Below, in pieces: positions 27,367-36,421 of a stretch of DNA of 64,000 nucleotides; position 1 is the first letter of the stretch, and every line of letters begins with the position of its first letter. The stretch is from Chelativorans sp. Marseille-P2723. GTDB lineage: Bacteria > Pseudomonadota > Alphaproteobacteria > Rhizobiales > Rhizobiaceae. The notes under the pieces were generated by a model, which made no database searches, had not been told where the DNA came from, and was given only the letters and a program-made list of their open reading frames with translations. A program made the position numbers and the translations under genes. The stretch covers positions 310,001 to 374,000 of the forward strand of contig NZ_CADDWI010000009.1 of the NCBI RefSeq assembly GCF_902809845.1, given 5' to 3'.

Positions 27367-28850
27367 GGATAACCTCTCGCGCGCTGTTCCGACGCAGCGG
27401 CGTGATTGGGCCAGCGGCAACGCTCAGCCACGGCGCGGTGATCGCCGCCGGACCATGGATCTTTACCGTTCTTTCCATAGCCGTAATCGACAGGGCGACC
27501 ATAGGAATTCTGTTGGACGAGCACAGCTATGCCTTTCGTGGCCTCGTCATCTACGCCTTTGCGTTGTCGCTGTTTGCCACCATGCCGGTGGTCAATGTAG
27601 CGGTCCGGCAAGTCGCAGACGACATTTTCCTGGGCAATTTCCATGAAATCCGCCCGCGCTACGTCGCAGCCCTCATCCTTAGTTCACTGGCCTCAGCGGC
27701 AGTGGCCGGAGTGACGCTAACCCTGCTTCGTGTTTCAGGCATCGACCTTGTGGTCGCGATCGCCGCAACAACGGTGGTGGGGCTTATCTGGCCCAGCCTC
27801 GCCTTCTGTAGTGCAACGCGTGATTATTCCGGCATTACCTCCGGTTTCGTCATAGGGCTCGTTGTTTCGATAATGGCGACGGTGGCGGTTGCCCATGCCG
27901 ATTGGGGATCGGCAGCAATGATGGCAGCTTTCACGACGGGCCTCGGTCTGGTTTTCTTTGCACTGGCCGGCCGGATCCTAAGCACCTTTCCTTCCCCCGT
28001 AAGGCAGATAGGTCCCCAACTCGCCAATCTGCTGAAGGGCTTCGTCAGCTACCGGGTGCTGGCGCTGGGGTCTGGGATAGCCATCGCAGCCTTGTGGATG
28101 GACAAGTGGATCATGTGGGTCAGCCCTCAGGGGGTGCGGCTGGAAAATGGGCTTATCAGCGCACCGGTTTATGATGGCGCAATGTTCATTGCCTACCTGG
28201 TGATCATTCCCGCACTCGGCATGTTCGTCACCGGGATAGAAACGACATTCTTCAAGGCATATCGCGGCTACTTTCATGCAATCCATGCGCGCGCTCCGCT
28301 GTCGCGGATCCATGTCGCCCGCACCACGCTTGACCGCCAGGCAACACGTCTCCTTTGGCGCATGATGGCAATACAGGCGATACTCTGCACCGTCGCGGCA
28401 ATGGCAGCTCCCTCTTTGGTGAATGCCGTGGGATTGCAGTATCAGCAGATCGGGATACTACGCCTTGGCCTCGCAGCAGCCCTCTTTCAGTTCATATTTC
28501 TCGCAGCCACCTCGCTCCTCCTCTTCTTCGAGCGCCACGGACGATTCCTGGTATTGCAGACCATCTTTCTGGTTTGTCAGGTGGGCTTTACGCTTCTTTC
28601 AATCTGGCTCGGGCCCGAATATCTCGGCTTGGGTCACTTGGTGGCCTGCGCCGCCGCCGCTTTCGCTGCCATGGCAGTACTCGACCGCACCTTAAAAAAA
28701 CTCGTTTACCTCACCTTCGACACCGCCTTGCGGCAAAGCCTGGCATTCGGATCTCGCAAGGCGCGCCGACAGGAAAAGCCGGTCCAGATCCATGATTTTC
28801 CCATGTCGCTCTATCCGGACGGACCGCCTAAGCCGCTGCTGGCGCCATGA
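27354..28850 (+). CDS. pelG: PelG polysaccharide transporter
   Basis: The 498-residue protein has about twelve hydrophobic segments and the MOP-superfamily PelG pattern: MAGIGITSRALFRR, ISSGPW-like AAGPWIFTVLS and the central PVYDGAMFIAYLVIIPALGMF near residue 273. PelG moves the growing polymer across the inner membrane with PelD, PelE and PelF. Length and order match known PelG. The C-terminal tail (from about 460) is charged and cytoplasmic. Confidence 0.93.
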   Translation: MAGIGITSRALFRRSGVIGPAATLSHGAVIAAGPWIFTVLSIAVIDRATIGILLDEHSYAFRGLVIYAFALSLFATMPVVNVAVRQVADDIFLGNFHEIRPRYVAALILSSLASAAVAGVTLTLLRVSGIDLVVAIAATTVVGLIWPSLAFCSATRDYSGITSGFVIGLVVSIMATVAVAHADWGSAAMMAAFTTGLGLVFFALAGRILSTFPSPVRQIGPQLANLLKGFVSYRVLALGSGIAIAALWMDKWIMWVSPQGVRLENGLISAPVYDGAMFIAYLVIIPALGMFVTGIETTFFKAYRGYFHAIHARAPLSRIHVARTTLDRQATRLLWRMMAIQAILCTVAAMAAPSLVNAVGLQYQQIGILRLGLAAALFQFIFLAATSLLLFFERHGRFLVLQTIFLVCQVGFTLLSIWLGPEYLGLGHLVACAAAAFAAMAVLDRTLKKLVYLTFDTALRQSLAFGSRKARRQEKPVQIHDFPMSLYPDGPPKPLLAP

Positions 28851-28875
28851 AAACGCATCACAAAGGACAAGACTC

Positions 28876-30297
28876 ATGCTCAAGCTCCATGCCTCAGCTT
28901 CCAGGCCCCCCACAGGTTTCCTGCATTTCCTGGCCGTCGCCGCGGCGTTGATTGCGTTGATGGGGGGAACCTGGTTCCCCATCACCACCGCCGCCGCCGA
29001 GGAGGCAGCGCAGGACACGGCTCCGGTACAAGAAACCTCCACGGAGGAAGCGACCGCGTCAGCGACAGCCGAGACACCTCCAACACAGGTATCACCGGCG
29101 CAATTTCACATCGGGGACCGGCTTCAGATCAGCTTCTTTGAGCATCTGGAGCTTCCACCGCCGGGCGGGTCCGACAGCTCCGCTATGACTGCCGCCATGC
29201 GCACCTTTTACCAGCGGCTGGACCTGACAGGCGAATATAACGTGGAGATGGACGGCACAATCGCAATTCCGTTGCTCGGGCGGTTCTCCGTCGGTGGCAA
29301 GACCCTTGAGGAACTGCGCGATGAGATCTCAACAACCTTCCAGCAGCAGATCGGGCGCAGCGGCGAGGTTTATGTGAATATTCTGGCGCGACAGCCTGTT
29401 TTTGTTCTCGGCGTGGTGCGTAATCCCGGCTCCTATCCCTTCTCGCCCGGCATGATCGCATTGCAGGCGATCGCGCTTGCAGGAGGATTTGAACGCCTGC
29501 CCGAAGGCGCTCCGCAGCACATGGAGTTAAGGCGCGAACGTGAGCGCCTCGCCCAGGCGATGCAACGTCTGAAGCGCCTGACAGCGCAGCGGGCCCGTTT
29601 GACGGAGGAACGCGACGGGCAGCGTGTGGCCGCCTCCCATCCCATATTGGCACAGGCTGCGCAGGATGCCGACGAAATGCTGGAGGGCGAGCGTAGTCTG
29701 GGTGAAGTGGAGGCCGCCGTACGCCAGGGTGAGGCCGAACTTCACGGCGCCGCGCTAGAAAGTGCCCGCGGGGAGTTGGAGACGCTTCGCGAGAGCGCTA
29801 CCCTTTTCAACCAACAGATTGAAGCTCGCACTGAGCGGCTGCGAGTATTGCAGCAGATGCAAGGCCGCGGCGTTGCCAATCTGGAAGCGGTCTGGGGCGC
29901 CCAGAAAGATCTGACGGATCTTGAGCTCCAGCGCGAGCAACTACTCTCGGCGATTCATGTTGCCGAACAGAAGGTGGTGCAGGCTGAGCTGACCCAATCG
30001 AAGGTCGATCTGGAGCATCGCGCCCGCATTACCCGCGACCTTGTTGCCGTGGAGGACGAAATTGCCGGCCTCGAAACCACAATTACCACCGCACGAGACA
30101 TGGTGCGGACCCTTGAGGCGGCCCTGCGCGGGCTGGGAGCCGACGACAAGGCAAGGATTGAGATTCTACGCCGCACCGATGAAGGGGTACTCAACTTCGT
30201 GGCAAGCGAAAGCGAGGAGTTGGCACCAGGTGATGTGATTAAGGTGGTCGCCGAGCGGTTGGACATGATGTCGACAGCACAAACAGAACGACGCTGA
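28876..30297 (+). CDS. ExoF-like polysaccharide export protein (PES/SLBB with coiled coil)
   Basis: The 473-residue protein has an N-terminal signal sequence or anchor (about residues 17-40) and a low-complexity Ala/Glu/Thr linker. A polysaccharide-export domain follows (FHIGDRLQISFFEHLE, GEYNVEMDGTIAIPLLGRF), then an SLBB segment (VFVLGVVRNPGSYPFSPGMIALQAIALAGGF), a long coiled coil (about 215-420) and a final GDVIKVV. This is the layout of rhizobial ExoF rather than lipoprotein Wza; no lipobox was seen. Pel operons of Pseudomonas have no such gene, so it probably replaces or assists the missing outer-membrane exit. The ATG at 28876 has AAGGA upstream and lies 25 bp after pelG. Confidence 0.87.
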   Translation: MLKLHASASRPPTGFLHFLAVAAALIALMGGTWFPITTAAAEEAAQDTAPVQETSTEEATASATAETPPTQVSPAQFHIGDRLQISFFEHLELPPPGGSDSSAMTAAMRTFYQRLDLTGEYNVEMDGTIAIPLLGRFSVGGKTLEELRDEISTTFQQQIGRSGEVYVNILARQPVFVLGVVRNPGSYPFSPGMIALQAIALAGGFERLPEGAPQHMELRRERERLAQAMQRLKRLTAQRARLTEERDGQRVAASHPILAQAAQDADEMLEGERSLGEVEAAVRQGEAELHGAALESARGELETLRESATLFNQQIEARTERLRVLQQMQGRGVANLEAVWGAQKDLTDLELQREQLLSAIHVAEQKVVQAELTQSKVDLEHRARITRDLVAVEDEIAGLETTITTARDMVRTLEAALRGLGADDKARIEILRRTDEGVLNFVASESEELAPGDVIKVVAERLDMMSTAQTERR

Positions 30298-30326
30298 GCA
30301 GGTCAGCTTGTTCAGGGGCTTAATTA

Positions 30327-31286
30327 ATGTCGAGTTCAGGTATTTTTTCTCTCACGCGGCGGAATGTCATTGCTGCTTTCCTGGCAGGTCTGATGTTCGC
30401 GATGCAGAGAGCCGGAGCCACAACACGGGGTTTGAGCACGGAGAGGGTCCAATCGCGGCGCGCGCTTGCGCGCGTCAGATGTTGGGGTTGTCAGTATCAA
30501 AACGTGAAGCTTAGCGAGATCTCAGCCTCGAACCTCGATCTCATCATCATCGACGCAAGCCTCGATGACGGTCGCCGGCGGTTTGTCACGCCGGACGAAA
30601 GGAGACTCCTCCAGCGCAAGCCTAATGGTCAGCGGCGCATTGTCCTTGGTTATCTATGTGTCGGGGAAGCCGACGTGAAACGCTGGTACTGGCCGCCGCA
30701 GTGGCGGGAGCAGGTGCCCGACTGGGTGGGACCGGAGAACCCAAAATGGCCAGGCTCACGTTACGTCCGGTACTGGGATGACCGCTGGCAATCCATGGTC
30801 TTCCGTGCCCCTGACTCCATCCTTGACCGAATTCTGGACATCGGTTTCGATGGCGTCCTGATCGACCGTGCCGACGCCTATCTTGATTGGGAGAAAGAAA
30901 GGCCCACGGCCCAGCAAGACATGATTGACCTTATCGCCGAGCTCGCCGCCAAGGCACGCGGGCGCGATCCAGGATTCATCCTGTTGCCGCAGAACGCCGA
31001 GTTGCTACTCACGCGGCAGCGCTATCTCGACCTCATCGATGCGCACAACAAAGAAAGCCTGCTCACCGGACTGAAGGGCGAGGGCATAGAAAACGACAGG
31101 AGGGACGTGGTTTGGAGCCTGGGCTATTTGCGCAAGGCGCAGGCCGCGGGAATAAAGATGTTGGCCACCGAATACCTGGCCGACATGGAGGCAATCGCCT
31201 CCGCCCGCAAGCACCTTACCTCGCTTGGCTTCCTTCCCTTTTTCGGCCACCGTCAGCTTGACCGACTGCCACTTGAGGAATGCTGA
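30327..31286 (+). CDS. GH114/TM1410-family glycoside hydrolase (PelA hydrolase-like)
   Basis: The 319-residue exported protein has a twin-arginine-like N-terminus (TRRNVIAAFLAGLMFAM). It then follows the GH114 pattern: LIIIDASLDDG near residue 72, VLGYLCVGEADVKRWYW near 110, WPGSRYVRYWDDRWQ, and GFDGVLIDRADAYLDW near 175. In Pseudomonas this endo-galactosaminidase domain is the N-terminal part of PelA; here it is a separate gene that overlaps the deacetylase gene by 7 bp. The conserved Asp and Glu residues appear intact, so it is probably active. It would trim or release polymer in the periplasm. Confidence 0.83.
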   Translation: MSSSGIFSLTRRNVIAAFLAGLMFAMQRAGATTRGLSTERVQSRRALARVRCWGCQYQNVKLSEISASNLDLIIIDASLDDGRRRFVTPDERRLLQRKPNGQRRIVLGYLCVGEADVKRWYWPPQWREQVPDWVGPENPKWPGSRYVRYWDDRWQSMVFRAPDSILDRILDIGFDGVLIDRADAYLDWEKERPTAQQDMIDLIAELAAKARGRDPGFILLPQNAELLLTRQRYLDLIDAHNKESLLTGLKGEGIENDRRDVVWSLGYLRKAQAAGIKMLATEYLADMEAIASARKHLTSLGFLPFFGHRQLDRLPLEEC

Positions 31287-33577
31287 CGATGTTTGCGTGT
31301 CTGTCTTTCCTCAGATACCTGGCGGGCCGGTTATGCTTCTTCGGCGGCATGGTGCTCATCCTGACCCAACATGCGGCGGCGATTCCGGTCCAGCGTGAAA
31401 TTCTTGCAATTTATGACAGCGTTCACGAGGAGCTATCCTCAGCCACGATGGTCCATTACATGGCCGAGATGCCACTTAACCACCTGGGGTATATCGTTAA
31501 GTATCACGACATCCGCACGAAGCCGCTGCCTCCTGTCGAGACCATGTCACGTTATCGCGCGGTCATCACCTGGTTCACCTACAATCTGGAGAATCCAGCC
31601 TACTACCTGGACTGGGCAGCGAAGGTCTCAGAAAGCGGCACCCGCTTCATCATTCTAGGAAGCGTAGGGGCTGATCCGAGCGATAACAATCTTCCGCTCC
31701 TGAACCGAGTTCTCGCACGGATCGGAGTACGATATACGACGGACTTCGTGTCCATTACCATGGGCTCAAAGATCCTTTTCCAGGACGAGGATCTTATCGG
31801 GTTCGAGCATCCGGTCGATCCTGCGATGCCTGAATATCCCATCATCGAGACAATCTCACTCGAAGCCTATGTGGCTCTTGAGGTTATGGCACCCCAACGT
31901 AGCCTCAACAGGCCCACTGCGCTTGTGACGATCGGGCCGGGCGGCGCCTACGTGGCTGCCGAATTCGAGATCTTTTACGACGAACAACTCAACCGCAGCC
32001 GGTGGATCATCAACCCATTCGCGTTTTTCCATCGCGCGCTGGGCGGGGAGGTTTTCCCAATCCCCGATACCACCACCGTATCGGGACGGCGGCTCTACTT
32101 CAGCCACGTCGACGGCGACGGCTGGATCAATCTCGTGGAAATGGAACGATACCGGAACCCGCCAACCACATCGGCGGAGGTCATGCTGAAGGAGCTGATC
32201 GAACCTTTTCCAGATCTTCCTGTAACCGTGGGGCTTGTGGCGGGGGACCTCGACCCGCAACTTGGTGGAGGCAAGATTGCCGAGGATCTGGCTCGGCGCA
32301 TCTTTGCCCTCCCTCATGTAGAGGTCGGGCTCCACACCAGCACCCACCCGTTTGACTGGGGCTTTTATGAAAATTACAGCCGTTCGGCGGAGCTTGCCCT
32401 GCTGGAAGAAGGCGTTGCCACAAACCAGCCAACCGGCATGTTCAGCCGGCTGACCGCTAGCATCGGCCTGTCCCAGGAGCGTTCAGCAAAGGAAGCCATG
32501 CGGCAGCTCTACGTGTCCGGGGGCAAGGAACTGCCGCGCGCCTATATGCGCGATCCATTCCGGCTGGATCAGGAAGTCGACCTTGCCATTCAGCAGACGG
32601 AGGCGCTGGCGCCGCCTGGAAAAGCTGTAGAGCTTTATCAGTGGACTGGCGACACTCGGGCGTTCGAAGCTGTCGTGAAGGCAACGCGCCGGGCAGGCAT
32701 AAGGAACCTCAATGGCGGCGACAGTCGCTTTGACGACGAGTATCCTTCAGTCGGCTATGTCCCGCCATTGTCCCGCGAGGCGGGAAGCGAACGGCAGATA
32801 TATGCTGTGAACAGTAATGAGAACACCTACACCAATGACTGGACGGAGCATTTCCACGGCTTCCTAAGCCTCAGCGAAACGATTAGGCGAACGGAAAATC
32901 CACGGCGGCTCAAAGGCGTCAACGTCTATTACCATACGTTTTCGGCCGAAAAGGAAGCGTCACTGAATGCTGTTCGCACCCATTTGCGATGGGCGCGCAA
33001 GCAGAAACTAGCTCCGATCGAAGCCTCCCGCTATGCAACAATAGCCGACGGCTTTTTCAGCACTAAGATTGAAAGGCGCGGGCCATGGAGCTGGCGGGTT
33101 TCCGGGCGTGACGGTTTGCAGACGGTCCGCTTCGACGATGCCGAAGAACTGGACGTCGACCTTGCTGCGAGCGTCGGGGTCATTGGCCGCACCCGCCATC
33201 AAGGGTCCCTCTACATCGCCCTTGACGAAACCGTGCCCGCCGCCACCATCAAGCTGAAGGCCAGGGACAAGGCGCCCGGACCCGAACATGCTCCGGTCAC
33301 CGCACTTGACAACAGCCGCTGGCGCATATGGGACCTTGAGCGCGATGCTTGCGGCATAAACTACCAGGCAAGCGGCTATGGACCTGGAGAATTCACCTGG
33401 GTCGGATTCTTGCCGGGAACCACCTACGAGCTGGAGGCGCGGCACGACGAAAAGATGGCCTGGAGCAGCTTCGCAACGGCAGATGCCGACGGTCGGCTGG
33501 AATTCGAGATCAAGGCCGATGCCATCAGTGGTATCGAAATCCGGCTGTCCTGTATCCCGACCGGAAGTGGAGCGTGA
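31280..33577 (+). CDS. pelA: PelA-type polysaccharide deacetylase
   Basis: This 765-residue protein has an N-terminal signal segment and a Rossmann-like region (ITWFTYNLENPAYYLDW, FIILGSVGAD). A deacetylase domain follows with LYFSHVDGDGWIN near residue 272 and LHTSTHPFDW near 353, which give the Asp and His-x-x-x-His metal and catalytic residues seen in PelA. GVNVYYHTFSAEKEASL lies near 547. A C-terminal beta-rich domain completes it. PelA partly deacetylates the N-acetylgalactosamine polymer, giving a cationic chain. Here the GH114 part is carried by the preceding gene. The start overlaps that gene (ATG within its last codons), and the end overlaps the TPR gene by GTGA. Confidence 0.85.
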   Translation: MLTMFACLSFLRYLAGRLCFFGGMVLILTQHAAAIPVQREILAIYDSVHEELSSATMVHYMAEMPLNHLGYIVKYHDIRTKPLPPVETMSRYRAVITWFTYNLENPAYYLDWAAKVSESGTRFIILGSVGADPSDNNLPLLNRVLARIGVRYTTDFVSITMGSKILFQDEDLIGFEHPVDPAMPEYPIIETISLEAYVALEVMAPQRSLNRPTALVTIGPGGAYVAAEFEIFYDEQLNRSRWIINPFAFFHRALGGEVFPIPDTTTVSGRRLYFSHVDGDGWINLVEMERYRNPPTTSAEVMLKELIEPFPDLPVTVGLVAGDLDPQLGGGKIAEDLARRIFALPHVEVGLHTSTHPFDWGFYENYSRSAELALLEEGVATNQPTGMFSRLTASIGLSQERSAKEAMRQLYVSGGKELPRAYMRDPFRLDQEVDLAIQQTEALAPPGKAVELYQWTGDTRAFEAVVKATRRAGIRNLNGGDSRFDDEYPSVGYVPPLSREAGSERQIYAVNSNENTYTNDWTEHFHGFLSLSETIRRTENPRRLKGVNVYYHTFSAEKEASLNAVRTHLRWARKQKLAPIEASRYATIADGFFSTKIERRGPWSWRVSGRDGLQTVRFDDAEELDVDLAASVGVIGRTRHQGSLYIALDETVPAATIKLKARDKAPGPEHAPVTALDNSRWRIWDLERDACGINYQASGYGPGEFTWVGFLPGTTYELEARHDEKMAWSSFATADADGRLEFEIKADAISGIEIRLSCIPTGSGA

Positions 33578-34971
33578 CCGTGCGGCCACCGTTCATTGCA
33601 TTTGCCTGTTCGCTGGTTGCAGTTGCCGTCGGATTTGCCACTGTCCCGCGTCCGCTGGAACAGGTCACGATGCTGATACGTGACCGACGATACGAGCAAG
33701 CTTTGCACCTAGCCAACGCGAAGGTGGAAGCCGGTGAGGCGAGTCCGGAAGTGCTGATGCAGGCATTCCTGCTCAACGAGCGATATGGAGACTTCTATTT
33801 TGCGAAGAGCGCCCTGAGATCTTATCTTGCGCTACGCCCGGACGACGTTGAAGCCTGGCGCAAAGCGGCATGGGTCTATGCAAATGCCCATCGCCGGGAG
33901 CCTCTCCTGAATGCGCTGGAGAATGTCCTACGGCTGACCGGCGATCCGCAAACAGCCGACAGGCTGGCCCGCTTCTACAGGATGCATGCGCGGTTTGACG
34001 ACGAACTTCGTGTCCTTCAGACAATCCCTTCCGATAAGATCGGCGAAGCGCGCGGGATGCGTTTGGCCTCACTGTTAGCAGCAGAGGAGAGGCTGAAGGA
34101 GGCGAGCGCCCTGCTTGCCGACCTCGATCGGATTTTGCCCATAGATGCCAGGCAGCCGCGGATGTTGCTGTTTGAGATTTTGGTCGAAGACGGCAGGTTT
34201 GTCGAAGCGGTGGAACATGCGAGCAACTGGCTTGAAACCTGGCATGGTGCAGAAAGTCGCGTGGAGTTCGTACGGTCGCTGCTAAGGGCCGGGGCCGAGG
34301 AAGCCGCCATCCAAATTGCATCCATGGCAGACGGCTCGGTGGAGCCCTTCATACTGGACGAGCTCATTTCGCTGCTATCGTCAGAGAACCGGCTTTACCT
34401 GCTGGGCGATCTATTGTCGGGATGGATCGCACAAGCAGTAGCCATATCGCCTGAGGCGCTCGACTTCCAACTTCGCGAGATTGTCGATGTCGCTGCAAAG
34501 CGAGGAATGGGAATGGAACTCGCCCTGCACCTTATGCGGACATTGCAACGTAGTGAGAGGCCAGATCTGCAGGCGGGGCTGATCAATGCGATCCTCGAGC
34601 GGTTCGGATACTCAGCGATAGTGCCGGTTCGTGCGGCGATAACCCCCCAGGTGCTCGCCGCACGTCCGGTAATGGCGGCTCGGCTGTTCCTTGCCGAAGG
34701 AAACCCCATGGCGGCACGTTATTTTCTGCTGGGAACCGAGCTGGCAGATATTCCCGAACGGTTGCGCCCATCCTGGCTTGATCTGGCAAGGGAAATTCTC
34801 AAGCCCTCCGAGCTACTTGGCGAACTGGTGGCGCAAGCGCGATCCGGAAAGTTGCCAGCGGATATGCTGCGGCCCGCACTCGACCTTGCAACGAGCCTTG
34901 GAGGCGAAGCACAGCTCCGCCAGATTTGGTCGCTCGCAGCTTACGCCGAATGGCAATCGAGCGACATCTAG
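33574..34971 (+). CDS. TPR-repeat periplasmic protein, PelB-like scaffold without barrel
   Basis: The 465-residue protein has one N-terminal hydrophobic segment (PFIAFACSLVAVAVGFA) followed by helical repeats of TPR type (YEQALHLANAKVEAGEASPEVLMQAFLL, FAKSALRSYLALRPDDVEAWRKAAWVYA, and others). Pseudomonas PelB is about 1190 residues, with TPRs that guide PelA and a C-terminal outer-membrane beta-barrel. Here only TPR-like sequence is present. The GTG start overlaps the pelA stop as GTGA; a second GTG lies at 33580. It is the last gene of the operon. Its link to PelB is by repeat type and position, not by clear sequence identity. Confidence 0.7.
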   Translation: MTVRPPFIAFACSLVAVAVGFATVPRPLEQVTMLIRDRRYEQALHLANAKVEAGEASPEVLMQAFLLNERYGDFYFAKSALRSYLALRPDDVEAWRKAAWVYANAHRREPLLNALENVLRLTGDPQTADRLARFYRMHARFDDELRVLQTIPSDKIGEARGMRLASLLAAEERLKEASALLADLDRILPIDARQPRMLLFEILVEDGRFVEAVEHASNWLETWHGAESRVEFVRSLLRAGAEEAAIQIASMADGSVEPFILDELISLLSSENRLYLLGDLLSGWIAQAVAISPEALDFQLREIVDVAAKRGMGMELALHLMRTLQRSERPDLQAGLINAILERFGYSAIVPVRAAITPQVLAARPVMAARLFLAEGNPMAARYFLLGTELADIPERLRPSWLDLAREILKPSELLGELVAQARSGKLPADMLRPALDLATSLGGEAQLRQIWSLAAYAEWQSSDI

Positions 34972-35063
34972 GTCACTCCTAAATTTCATGGATGCTGGAA
35001 TGACCAGGTTCCGGCTTTTTCAGATCTGGACGGAGAACCGACACCCGCTTTTCTATGAACCTT

Positions 35064-36284
35064 TCAGTAGAACGCCTGCAATCCGGTTTGTGCGCGGCCG
35101 AGGATGAGGGCGTGCACGTCGTGTGTGCCTTCATAGGTGTTGACGGTCTCCAGGTTCTGCGCGTGGCGCATCACGTGATACTCGACCTGGATGCCGTTGC
35201 CGCCATGCATGTCGCGCGCGGCGCGGGCGATGTCGAGCGCCTTGCCGCAATTGTTGCGCTTCACCAGCGAGATCATCTCCGGCGCCATCCGCCCCTCGTC
35301 GAACAGCCGTCCGACCCGCAGCGAGGCTTGCAGGCCGAGCGCGATCTCCGTCTGCATGTCCGCCAGCTTCTTCTGGAAAAGCTGAGTCTGCGCCAGCGGC
35401 CTGCCGAACTGGATGCGCTCCAGCCCGTAATTGCGCGCCCGGTGCCAGCAATCCTCCGCCGCCCCCATGACGCCCCAGGAAATGCCGTAGCGGGCTCGGT
35501 TGAGGCAGCCAAAGGGACCCTTCAGGCCGGAAACATTGGGCAAAAGCGCGTCTTCGGAAACCTCCACCCCGTCCATCACGATTTCGCCGGTGATGGAGGC
35601 GCGCAACGAAAGCTTGCCGCCGATCGTCGGCGCCGAAAGCCCCTTCATGCCCTTTTCCAGGATGAAGCCGCGGATCTGGTTGTCATGGGCGGCCGACTTC
35701 GCCCACACCACGAACACATCGGCGATCGGCGCGTTGGAGATCCACATCTTGGTGCCGACCAGCCGGTAGCCGCCATCGATCTTCTCCGCCCGCGTCTTCA
35801 TGGAGCCGGGATCGGAACCGGCATCCGGCTCCGTCAGACCGAAGCAGCCGATGAGCTCGCCCGAGGCAAGCCCCGGCAGGTATTTCCGGCGCTGCTCCTC
35901 AGAGCCATAGGCATGAATCGGATACATGACCAGCGAGGACTGCACGCTCATCATCGAGCGGTAGCCCGAATCCACACGCTCGATCTCGCGCGCGACCAGC
36001 CCGTAGGAAACATAGCCGGCCCCCGCACCGCCATATTCAGCCGGGATCGTCACACCCAAGAGCCCCGCCGCACCCATCTGGCGGAAAATCTCCGGATCCG
36101 TCTCCTCCTCCATATAGGCCCGCTCAATGCGCGGGCTCAGCCTCTCCGCCGCAAAGCCAGCCGCAGCGTCCCGGATCATCCGCTCCTCTTCCAAAAGCTG
36201 ATCCTCAAGAAGAAAAGGATCAGACCAGGCAAACGGGCCACGATCGATCTGGTTCTTCGGCGACGGGTTGGCGGTCTCGGACAT
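35064..36284 (-). CDS. gcdH: Glutaryl-CoA dehydrogenase
   Basis: The 406-residue acyl-CoA dehydrogenase has the N-terminal, middle ([36 protein letters not shown]) and C-terminal helical domains. FAD/substrate motifs include [31 protein letters not shown] and the catalytic-base region [20 protein letters not shown]. These are hallmarks of GcdH, which converts glutaryl-CoA to crotonyl-CoA in lysine and tryptophan breakdown. The ATG at 36284 has an AGGAAGGA site upstream. A divergent LysR gene lies 137 bp away, the usual arrangement for gcdH and its regulator. Confidence 0.94.
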   Translation of the reverse strand: MSETANPSPKNQIDRGPFAWSDPFLLEDQLLEEERMIRDAAAGFAAERLSPRIERAYMEEETDPEIFRQMGAAGLLGVTIPAEYGGAGAGYVSYGLVAREIERVDSGYRSMMSVQSSLVMYPIHAYGSEEQRRKYLPGLASGELIGCFGLTEPDAGSDPGSMKTRAEKIDGGYRLVGTKMWISNAPIADVFVVWAKSAAHDNQIRGFILEKGMKGLSAPTIGGKLSLRASITGEIVMDGVEVSEDALLPNVSGLKGPFGCLNRARYGISWGVMGAAEDCWHRARNYGLERIQFGRPLAQTQLFQKKLADMQTEIALGLQASLRVGRLFDEGRMAPEMISLVKRNNCGKALDIARAARDMHGGNGIQVEYHVMRHAQNLETVNTYEGTHDVHALILGRAQTGLQAFY

Positions 36285-36421
36285 TGCCGTTTTCCTTCCT
36301 GTAATGTGAAATCGGGAGTTCGGCCACGGCATCAGCGCGCGCATAGATCATGTCTTTAGCAATTGTATCTATGGCCGAGAAACAATATTTATGCGTAAAA
36401 TAATGCGCAAAAGGAATATCC

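Noticed and set aside
35055-36359. 434-codon open frame on the plus strand
   Set aside because: It is exactly antisense to gcdH and has Arg/His/Pro-rich composition typical of a shadow frame in GC-rich DNA.
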